NCBI GenBank assembly: GCA_002762915.1
Contig: PCYF01000024.1
Span: 1-10,597, forward strand
Source: Candidatus Woesearchaeota archaeon CG10_big_fil_rev_8_21_14_0_10_32_9
GTDB lineage: Archaea; Nanobdellota; Nanobdellia; Woesearchaeales; 21-14-0-10-32-9
DNA length: 10,597 bases
Direction of reading: 5' to 3'
The notes under the pieces were generated by a model. The model made no database searches and was not told where the DNA came from. It saw nothing but the letters and a program-made list of their open reading frames with translations. Position numbers and translations under genes: made by a program. This document shows, piece by piece, positions 1 through 5,316 of the stretch. Each line of letters opens with the position of its first letter. Position 1 is the first letter of the stretch.

Positions 1-363
1 ATTTGTAATTGGAATAAATATATCTGCACCTTGTTTTTGCAACCATAGTAATTCATCAAAAACTTGTTTATGTCCAAAGTGTAGAGGGCCTGATGGATTT
101 AATCCTGAAACAACTGCCCAAGGTTTATCATTAGCCATTGCATCAGCAATTGTTTCTAAATCTTTGTGTCCAAATGTGACACCCATTCTCATCAATCTAC
201 TTGGATCAGGATGATATTTCACGAAACGATCAATAAATTTTGCTCCGAATTCTTCTGTTTTTTTTGGATAGTAAGCTAATTCTTCATCTCTTTTTGCTTT
301 CTTATCACCATATTCTTCGAGCAATCTTTTGTTCAAATCTTCTTGATTATTGTTTGTATCCAT
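1..363 (-). CDS. trpS: Tryptophan--tRNA ligase, archaeal type (N-terminal 121 codons; rest beyond window)
   Basis: Class Ic aminoacyl-tRNA synthetase that charges tRNA-Trp with tryptophan in the cytoplasm. Only the N-terminal part is present because the gene runs off the left edge. The visible 121 residues have the archaeal/eukaryal TrpRS layout: a helical N-terminal segment, a segment 'RMGVTFGHKDL' (about 59-69) matching the conserved 'RRGI.FGHRD' stretch of archaeal TrpRS, then the ATP-binding HIGH-type motif 'GLNPSGPLHFGHK' (87-99) and 'LLWLQKQGADIFIPI'. The start ATG (363-361) lies 2 nt after the stop of the M28-like gene and has a Shine-Dalgarno-like AAGGA 6 nt upstream, so it is the third gene of one operon. 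Of the two TrpRS-like genes here this looks the more canonical. KMSKS and the anticodon-binding domain cannot be checked. Where TrpRS normally has an Asp ('IAD') this protein reads 'ITN', a possible deviation. Confidence 0.87.
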   Translation of the reverse strand, partial: MDTNNNQEDLNKRLLEEYGDKKAKRDEELAYYPKKTEEFGAKFIDRFVKYHPDPSRLMRMGVTFGHKDLETIADAMANDKPWAVVSGLNPSGPLHFGHKQVFDELLWLQKQGADIFIPITN

Positions 364-365
364 TT

Positions 366-1145
366 TTATTCCTTATATGTCTGTAAAACTTTTAATAAAA
401 ATTCTGCAGTCTCATCAACCAGTTGAGCATTAACATTGTTAATATCATCTTTTGGTGTTTGCATTTTGTGCCAAGCGCCTTCATGATATCTTGATAAGAC
501 TGTTGCATCCAATCCTTGTTTTAAAAAGGATAAATTATCTGCTAGTGGACTTTGGTCTTGAAGATCTACAATGACTCCATTTGTTTGACCGAAAGATATT
601 ATTTTATCATTAAGGTATTTTGAATTCTCGTCTTTTTTTCCAGTCCTTTTGAAAACACATAAATTTCCTTTACCTACTGCTTGTACCGTGATTGTTCCAA
701 GATACTTGTCAATAAAGTCAGTTTCATTATCTATTAAGTAGTTTAAGAGTAATTCTGATCCTGGAACAAAATCCGGATCTCTTCTACCGGCTGAAACTAA
801 TTTTGGATCAAGTGCATAATCCAAAAAGAATAATCTTACACCAACAGGCAAATCTTTTTCTTTTAATTTGCTTCCTAATCCTAGAAGAGTCATAACTCCG
901 CTAGCGTTATTGTTTGCTGAAGGAAAATTCTGATAGGTATCATAATTTGCAGTCAACCATATTTCTTTACCTGCATCATTTAAAAAATTTAAGGACATGT
1001 GCTTATCTCCTCTAGGAGACATGGCTTCAAAAAATGTAATATTTTTATTCAAGTCTAATATATTTATTTCTTCTTCTATAAAATTAAATCTCTCAGCAGT
1101 ATTTAACTTTATAATTTCTTTTAGTTTTTTGTATGTGTCTGCCAT
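366..1145 (-). CDS. M28-family (aminopeptidase/glutaminyl-cyclase fold) protein with most zinc ligands lost
   Basis: A 259-aa soluble protein with the M28 zinc-peptidase fold as seen by eye: strand 'EIWLTANYDT' (61-70), 'ANNNASGVMTLLGLGSKL' (77-94), strand 'VRLFFLDYALDP' (103-114), and the late 'WHKMQTPKDDINNVN' (225-239), equivalent to the family's 'wHt..Dt.dn'. Active M28 enzymes carry H-x-D, a bridging Asp in 'A.DNaSG', a Glu-Glu pair, a later Asp and a final His. Here H is N67, the bridging Asp position is Asn (78/79), the Glu pair is replaced by A-L-D, the third Asp site appears to be Q155, and only H226 clearly remains. Peptidase activity is therefore unlikely; a binding or regulatory role, or an altered chemistry, is inferred. 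The gene starts 1 nt after the upstream HIGH-less synthetase-like gene, with GAGGT 9 nt before the ATG, and ends 2 nt before trpS, so it is translationally tied to synthetase genes. Confidence 0.72.
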   Translation of the reverse strand: MADTYKKLKEIIKLNTAERFNFIEEEINILDLNKNITFFEAMSPRGDKHMSLNFLNDAGKEIWLTANYDTYQNFPSANNNASGVMTLLGLGSKLKEKDLPVGVRLFFLDYALDPKLVSAGRRDPDFVPGSELLLNYLIDNETDFIDKYLGTITVQAVGKGNLCVFKRTGKKDENSKYLNDKIISFGQTNGVIVDLQDQSPLADNLSFLKQGLDATVLSRYHEGAWHKMQTPKDDINNVNAQLVDETAEFLLKVLQTYKE

Positions 1146-1146
1146 T

Positions 1147-2157
1147 TTAGAAGTACCTCAACACATGCTCATCTATATTTTCTCCAACAAATTTTTTCAA
1201 TTGTTCGGAGGTAATCTTTCCTTCATAAAAATCTTGAGCAAGTGTAATTGGAGAATCATCATTATCTAATCTTTTTCTAGCCATCTCCGATATAATTCCA
1301 GCTTCTAAAACAGAGTTTGGCAAAGTAGGATCTGTTGAAATAAATGAATTTTCAATCATGTTTTGTATATATTGCGGGTTTGATCTGCCTACTATCACTC
1401 TATGCCTTTGTAATCTTTTACTACCTGCTTTGTATGCAGTTATTCCATGATCTTCTATTCCTTCATTTGAAAAGAAGTATGCCCAATTCATACCTAAAGG
1501 AAATGATGGTGTTAAAAATAAAGAAATCAATTCTTTTGTATTATTTTTTGAAGATACTTGTCTTGCAATATTATCATATAAATCTTCTCTTGGAGGTCCT
1601 ACCTTTATATCCAAATCTATTATTGTTGTAATCTCGTCAAACGAATATAAGAATCCTTTTTTTCGTTCAATGTCGAGTTTTGATTCCGGAACACTTTTTT
1701 CTATTGCCGCCATCAATTCTGGATCTGCTTGGCACATATCTATTACCTGTTCTCTTTTTTTAATAAATTCTATAGAATCAATATAATCACTCATTCTAAT
1801 AATCTTTAAATCTAATCCATAAACTTCATTTATTTTTTTGACAAAATTAACGCGATCAGTTCCTAGAGACATGTATCTTCTTTCTAATTTCTCACCCACA
1901 TTTCTACAAGCGGCTGTATCTGCAATTAATATCTCTGGAACGGTTTCAAATCCTTCTTCAGTTAATGCTTTAGAAAGAGCATCCACAAAGAAATAATATT
2001 TCATACTATCAAGAGTATTTCCTTCTTCATCAAAAGTTTCTCCATAGAATAATTTCATCGGTTGAGGTTTCACTACTTCAGCTCTCTGTCTAATTACTTC
2101 TATAGACGGGCTTTGTTGCACCAATCCTCGTGTCAATAATAATTTTTCTAATTTCAT
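1147..2157 (-). CDS. TyrRS/TrpRS-fold protein without HIGH motif (pseudo-synthetase paralogue 1)
   Basis: A 336-aa protein, not a recognised named family. Compared with archaeal TyrRS from memory, it follows the class Ic catalytic domain. 'MKLFYGETFDEEGN' (34-47) occupies the first Rossmann strand, where HIGH should follow but 'TLDSMKYY' (48-55) is found. 'EILIADTAA' (75-83) matches the 'LLADLHA' strand, and 'KKINEVYGLDLKIIRMSDY' (107-125) matches '..MGLKAKYVYGSEF'. 'YSFDEITTIIDLDIKVGPP' (171-189) matches 'YPIMQVNDI.YL.VDVAVGG', and 'YKAGSK' (242-247) sits at the KMSKS position, followed by a C-terminal helix like that of TyrRS. HIGH and the GG(M/D)(D/E)Q amino-acid-binding segment (here GPPRE) are altered, so normal aminoacylation is doubtful. 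It is paralogous to the 341-aa protein at 2558-3583. It has its own promoter and heads an operon with the M28-like gene and trpS. Confidence 0.72.
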   Translation of the reverse strand: MKLEKLLLTRGLVQQSPSIEVIRQRAEVVKPQPMKLFYGETFDEEGNTLDSMKYYFFVDALSKALTEEGFETVPEILIADTAACRNVGEKLERRYMSLGTDRVNFVKKINEVYGLDLKIIRMSDYIDSIEFIKKREQVIDMCQADPELMAAIEKSVPESKLDIERKKGFLYSFDEITTIIDLDIKVGPPREDLYDNIARQVSSKNNTKELISLFLTPSFPLGMNWAYFFSNEGIEDHGITAYKAGSKRLQRHRVIVGRSNPQYIQNMIENSFISTDPTLPNSVLEAGIISEMARKRLDNDDSPITLAQDFYEGKITSEQLKKFVGENIDEHVLRYF

Positions 2158-2185
2158 TTTAACTCAAGTAATATTTAATAATAAT

Positions 2186-2194
2186 ATTTTTAAA
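2186..2194. promoter_or_regulatory. Shared divergent TATA element (TTTAAA core) for the pseudo-synthetase 1 operon and the membrane gene
   Basis: The 58-bp gap between divergent start codons at 2157 (minus) and 2216 (plus) has one obvious TATA candidate, ATTTTTAAA with palindromic core TTTAAA at 2189-2194. Read on the plus strand it lies about 22-27 nt before the ATG at 2216, which predicts a leaderless message. Read on the minus strand (TTTAAAAAT) it predicts a start of transcription about 7 nt before the ATG at 2157. Neither gene has a good Shine-Dalgarno sequence, in keeping with leaderless or nearly leaderless mRNAs. A second AT-rich stretch (2171-2186) could instead serve the minus strand. 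Confidence 0.5.
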
Positions 2195-2215
2195 CTTGCA
2201 CGACAGCACATTCTT

Positions 2216-2575
2216 ATGATTGAATATTTTCTTTACTTCTTGGTTGGCGGAACCATAGTAACCGCATCAGTAATACTTGCACAAATAGGCCATCCCCTGC
2301 TAGCTGGCGTACTTATGTTTCTCCCCAACATGAGCCTTGTTGGTTTTTATTTCATTAATAAAACCTCGGGCAGTACAGCTGTGTTAACAACTGTAAAATC
2401 ATCTCTTCTCGGAACGATTTTTATTTGGCCAATTTATATGTTGGCACTGTTGTATTTTATTCCTAAATTCGGCGTAAATAAAGCATTATTAATTAGTTTA
2501 GGAATTGTTTTAGTTTTCGCTTTGATTTTTGTTCTTGTTTGTAAATATACTCCTCTTTCAATCTGGCTTAAATAA
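2216..2575 (+). CDS. Small four-helix integral membrane protein (GlpM/DUF3147-like?)
   Basis: A 119-aa, very hydrophobic protein with four predicted membrane helices at about residues 3-22, 27-47, 62-83 and 89-110. Short loops include 'NKTSGS' after helix 2 and 'PKFGVNK' before helix 4. The pattern 'GGTIVTASVILAQIGHPLLAGVLMFLPNMSLVGF' in two halves (11-26, 27-44) recalls small GlpM/DUF3147-type membrane proteins, but this is only a resemblance and no function is assigned. It is the only plus-strand gene within the synthetase-like cluster, placed between the two HIGH-less paralogues. It diverges from the 336-aa paralogue, and its last 18 bp overlap the 3' end of the convergent 341-aa paralogue. 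The start is supported by a TATA element about 25 nt upstream. Confidence 0.75.
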   Translation: MIEYFLYFLVGGTIVTASVILAQIGHPLLAGVLMFLPNMSLVGFYFINKTSGSTAVLTTVKSSLLGTIFIWPIYMLALLYFIPKFGVNKALLISLGIVLVFALIFVLVCKYTPLSIWLK

Positions 2576-3583
2576 ATCTTGATGCATTAGTTTATGAATA
2601 AATTCAAAATGAGATCCGTATGCAAGATCTTTAAGTCTTCCAATACCAAAATTTTGACTCACATCAGGTCTTTGCATATCTAATCCTTTTTGAGCCATAA
2701 AAGATATTCCTGATTTTTGTTCAAATCTTAATCTGGCTTGTTCTGATATTACTATCAAATCTATTAATGCTCTAGGATCTCTAGTGTTTAATATTAGAGC
2801 TGCAGTTTTATTTGGATCTCCGTTGATAACATCAATTCTGTAATCTCCCAAACCTTTACTATTTATTTTGTAAGGTAATAAACCAAATGTTTCAATTTCA
2901 TCCATTAGTTTTGGTGAAATTTCTGGATTACCAAGCGGAAATGATCTAGTAAGTTGTACAGAAACATATTTTGTGAATCCAACTTCTGCTGCAAATTCTC
3001 TTGCAGGAGCATCGTATAATATTTCATACGGTGGACCTATTTTTATATCTGTATTCATTGTTTGAATTGTTGCTAACTCTTCAAATGGATAACGTAATGC
3101 ATTAGGATTATTACGTCTATCTGGAGGTATTGAATTCAAAACTAATTCTTTAAATCTCGGGTTTTTTTCTGCTTCTTTAAACAATAATTCCAAATTAGCA
3201 GCATATTCATTTGTTTTGCTTAATTCTGAAGATCTAACAAAATTTATTTCCCCACCATATACTTCGTTTAATTTTGTCAAGTATTCAATTCTTTGATCTG
3301 CTTGACGTTTTACTTCTGCAACAGCTTGGTCTTGATTAATGTCTGCAATAAAATGATCTGCTATTAACCAATTACTGTTTACAGATATTGCTATTCCTTT
3401 TAGTAAATCAGTCAAATGCATAATAACGAGAGCATACTTCATCATGTCGACAGGTTGACCTGCATCAAAAGTTTGACCCATCATTATGTTTATTGAATCT
3501 TTTCTATTCACTAAATCCCCTAGCTCATCAATAGTTGAAACATTTTGTACAAGTGCTTTTTGGGATAAATATTCTTCAATCAT
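2558..3583 (-). CDS. TyrRS/TrpRS-fold protein without HIGH motif (pseudo-synthetase paralogue 2)
   Basis: A 341-aa protein paralogous to the one at 1147-2157. Shared blocks are D(M/S)MKY (46-50 here), (I/W)LIAD (72-76), K(L/I)NEVYG (104-110), DIK(I/V)GPP.E.LYD (179-191), LT.SFPLG (211-218), YK..SK (238-243) and SE.AR.R (280-286). It too fits class Ic synthetases: 'NWLIADHFIADINQD' (71-85) parallels TyrRS 'LLADLHAYLNQ', 'RYPFEELATIQTMNTDIKIG' (164-183) parallels 'YPIMQVNDIHYL..DV..GG', and 'YKINSKG' (238-244) parallels KMSSSKG. The HIGH site is replaced by 'PVDMMKY'. The segment N26-R-K-D-S-I31 is identical to one just before HIGH in the neighbouring 477-aa TrpRS-like protein. The start lies 10 nt after that gene's stop, with an AGGTGA Shine-Dalgarno overlapping the stop codon, so the two are co-transcribed. 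Loss of normal aminoacylation is inferred. Confidence 0.74.
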   Translation of the reverse strand: MIEEYLSQKALVQNVSTIDELGDLVNRKDSINIMMGQTFDAGQPVDMMKYALVIMHLTDLLKGIAISVNSNWLIADHFIADINQDQAVAEVKRQADQRIEYLTKLNEVYGGEINFVRSSELSKTNEYAANLELLFKEAEKNPRFKELVLNSIPPDRRNNPNALRYPFEELATIQTMNTDIKIGPPYEILYDAPAREFAAEVGFTKYVSVQLTRSFPLGNPEISPKLMDEIETFGLLPYKINSKGLGDYRIDVINGDPNKTAALILNTRDPRALIDLIVISEQARLRFEQKSGISFMAQKGLDMQRPDVSQNFGIGRLKDLAYGSHFEFIHKLMHQDLFKPD

Positions 3584-3593
3584 TGTTTTTCAC

Positions 3594-5027
3594 CTATGGC
3601 ATCAATTTATTCGCAACTTTGTTAACAAGAGTATACCAATCTGTTGGATTTCTTTTATTCTTATCGACAATTGCGTTTTTTGGTACTTTCCAAAATTCTG
3701 GTAAATTAGGATCTTCTGAATTTGAAGAAGATTCGTGGAATTGTCCCCATCCTTGTCCAAGAGATTCTTGTGCTTGCACTTTTACAATAGAAGGTTTTAA
3801 TTTTGCGTAATCAAGCACTGCTTGTCTTTTCATTTGATGTTCGCTTAATGCTTGTGGCAACAAGTCTCTAACTAGTTCAATATTATTTTGATGCATATCT
3901 TTGCAAATACTTATCAAATAATGATCTAGTTGTTCCTGTACAACTTTTTTCTCTTCAGGTTTAGCCGCATCTAACTTGTTTACTAATTCATTTATGTACA
4001 GATCATCTTTGTAAAGATTTCTAAACTCAACGTTACTTGCTTTTTCGAATACATCAATGTATCTAACCATATCTAGTGCACATTTTTCAAGGTTCTCTTT
4101 GTCTTCTTTGCATGCATCATCAAACTTTTTAAGAGTTGAGTTTATTCTTGCATCTAAGTCCTCTTGTGCCGGTCCAGATCCTAAGTAAAGAGTATCTTGT
4201 GGTTTACTTGAACTTGCTTTGTTTCCTCTAATTCCTCTTATGTGAGGAATGTAAAATCCCGATGGAACTGTTCTTACTCCTGGTAAAACTATGCTGTTTT
4301 TTAGTGATTCTTCAACTAATGCTACAGTCATCTTCATGTGTCCATCTTGATCTTGTCCACTTACCATAAATGAATGATCATTACCAAACTCAGTGTGTTG
4401 TGGTAACAAGATGTCCCCAACTTGTGTGATTCCTGCAAACAAGAATGGAAAATCACTTACTAATTTATCCATTCCATAAATATCTGCAGCAAATTCAAAG
4501 TTTAAACTTCTTGCTACAAGATATGCTAATTGATTAACTCTGTGTTCTTCTGATTGTAAATATACGTGTGCAGCATCTAAATTTACTCCATTTGCTCCCC
4601 AATCCAATAAATTATCAGCAGCCCAGAATTCATACTGTTCTTTAGTCATTCTTGGATCCATAGAACATTCTATGTCTGCTACAGGTATGAAAATTTGTGC
4701 TCCATTTTTTTGAAAAAATGAAACTGCTGAAGAGGTTAATTTGTGTCCAAAGTGATATGCACCACTTGGTTTGAATCCTGATGCTATTCCAATGGAATCT
4801 TTTCTATTTAACGCATTTAATAGAGCAATACCATTTCTCTGTCTTATTGATCCATTAACTACAGGTAATAATTCTCCAGAAAACTCACTCAATAACTCAT
4901 ATAATTCAGCAGATGCAGGTTCACCTTCAGAAGTTAAATATACAGATTCATAGCCTCCAGGACCTCCTTCAACCAACTGATCTACAGAAATATTGTATCT
5001 TTTTGTTTTTAGTTCCATTAATGCCAT
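3594..5027 (-). CDS. Divergent tryptophanyl-tRNA synthetase-family protein with C-terminal extension
   Basis: A 477-aa class Ic synthetase of the TrpRS branch. Residues 1-75 form a divergent N-terminal part. The catalytic domain follows: HIGH-type 'GFKPSGAYHFGHK' (84-96), 'IFIPVADIECSMD' (112-124), 'VYLQSE' (155-160), the TrpRS signature 'SGQDQDGHMKMT' (223-234), and 'GIRGNKASSSKP' (265-276) as the KMSKS loop with the first Lys and both Ser kept. ATP binding and adenylate formation look possible. The helical region after about 290 is poorly conserved compared with usual TrpRS, and a tail of about 60 residues from 420 with several Trp (GWGQF, EFWKVPK, TDWYTL) is unusual; archaeal TrpRS is typically near 370-430 aa. 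The first ATG (5027) is preferred because GGAGG lies 10 nt upstream; the ATG three codons later is too far from it. It is the first gene of an operon with the 341-aa HIGH-less protein. Since another TrpRS lies in the same cluster, it may have a different amino-acid or tRNA specificity, or a non-translational role. Confidence 0.87.
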   Translation of the reverse strand: MALMELKTKRYNISVDQLVEGGPGGYESVYLTSEGEPASAELYELLSEFSGELLPVVNGSIRQRNGIALLNALNRKDSIGIASGFKPSGAYHFGHKLTSSAVSFFQKNGAQIFIPVADIECSMDPRMTKEQYEFWAADNLLDWGANGVNLDAAHVYLQSEEHRVNQLAYLVARSLNFEFAADIYGMDKLVSDFPFLFAGITQVGDILLPQHTEFGNDHSFMVSGQDQDGHMKMTVALVEESLKNSIVLPGVRTVPSGFYIPHIRGIRGNKASSSKPQDTLYLGSGPAQEDLDARINSTLKKFDDACKEDKENLEKCALDMVRYIDVFEKASNVEFRNLYKDDLYINELVNKLDAAKPEEKKVVQEQLDHYLISICKDMHQNNIELVRDLLPQALSEHQMKRQAVLDYAKLKPSIVKVQAQESLGQGWGQFHESSSNSEDPNLPEFWKVPKNAIVDKNKRNPTDWYTLVNKVANKLMP

Positions 5028-5098
5028 TCAAACCATTCCTCCGCAAGTTACGAATACAAACTAAATTATCACTAGCAAGTGGGACTACATATATAAAG
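5028..5098 (-). promoter_or_regulatory. Promoter, short leader and Shine-Dalgarno of the 477-aa TrpRS-like gene
   Basis: On the minus strand the TATA box TTTATATAT (5097-5089) predicts a transcription start near 5067, giving a leader of about 40 nt. It is followed by GGAGG (5042-5038), 10 nt before the ATG. This gene is therefore leadered with a strong ribosome-binding site, unlike the leaderless genes elsewhere in the window. Confidence 0.6.
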
Positions 5099-5140
5099 CT
5101 TTCTGATGCCCACGACATAAGTACTAATAACTTAATAGAA

Positions 5141-5160
5141 AAAAGAAATCTTTAAATAAT
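5141..5160 (+). promoter_or_regulatory. TATA box and purine-rich BRE for the leader ORF and aminotransferase
   Basis: AAAAGAAATC followed by TTTAAATAAT (5151-5160) fits an archaeal BRE plus TATA box. The box centre is about 26 nt before A5180, the first base of an ATG, so transcription should begin at or next to that codon. The messenger would carry the 32-codon ORF first and the aminotransferase second. Confidence 0.65.
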
Positions 5161-5179
5161 AAATGACCATTCTCAAAGT

Positions 5180-5278
5180 ATGAGTAACTTAAACTTTAAC
5201 AAATCAACTAAGAGTAACGCTTTTGTTATTAGAGTTAATTCTATAGTAAACAATAATTTTATTTGGTCATGGCAGTAG
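5180..5278 (+). CDS. Putative 32-aa leader peptide ending in W-S-W-Q
   Basis: A 32-codon ORF starting with ATG at 5180 and ending with TAG at 5276-5278. The peptide is rich in Asn and Ser, starts MSNLNFNKS and ends NNNFIWSWQ. Two of its last four residues are Trp (TGG at 5264-5266 and 5270-5272). The start codon sits at the transcription start predicted from the TATA box at 5151-5160, as for other leaderless genes in this window. It ends 38 nt before the aminotransferase ATG. The position and tandem Trp codons resemble amino-acid-responsive leader peptides such as TrpL of bacteria; such control is not well documented in archaea, so the regulatory role is inferred. It could also be a small functional protein or a chance ORF. 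Confidence 0.45.
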   Translation: MSNLNFNKSTKSNAFVIRVNSIVNNNFIWSWQ

Positions 5279-5310
5279 ATGCCTCTACAGACTAAAAATT
5301 CTATGAGGGT
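5271..5310 (+). promoter_or_regulatory. Competing RNA stems around the aminotransferase ribosome-binding site
   Basis: Just after the Trp codons the transcript can form GGCA (5271-5274) with TGCC (5280-5283), or GTAGA (5275-5279) with TCTAC (5284-5288). These interleave with no spare loop and so exclude one another. In addition CCTC (5282-5285) is complementary to GAGG (5305-5308), part of the Shine-Dalgarno GAGGGTG before the ATG at 5317. A ribosome held at the Trp codons would cover the CCTC segment. The stems are short (4-5 bp), so this is a suggestive arrangement only. Confidence 0.3.
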
Positions 5311-5316
5311 GTGATT

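Noticed and set aside
997..1269. Plus-strand ORF of 90 codons
   Set aside because: It is antisense to the well-supported M28-like and HIGH-less genes and has low-complexity hydrophobic sequence without its own promoter.
1147..3583. HIGH-less paralogues as true cyclodipeptide synthases
   Set aside because: They are HIGH-less class Ic relatives, but I cannot find the characteristic catalytic Ser and Tyr/Glu motifs of that family, and a KMSKS-like loop remains. Kept only as an analogy.
5271..5288. H-type pseudoknot from the interleaved GGCA/GTAGA/TGCC/TCTAC stems
   Set aside because: There are no unpaired loop bases to cross the stems, so both cannot form together; alternative hairpins are more plausible.
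5028..5316. tRNA or box C/D RNA gene in the intergenic region
   Set aside because: No cloverleaf, T-loop or paired C/D boxes with guide arms could be found; the promoters and leader ORF account for most of the space.
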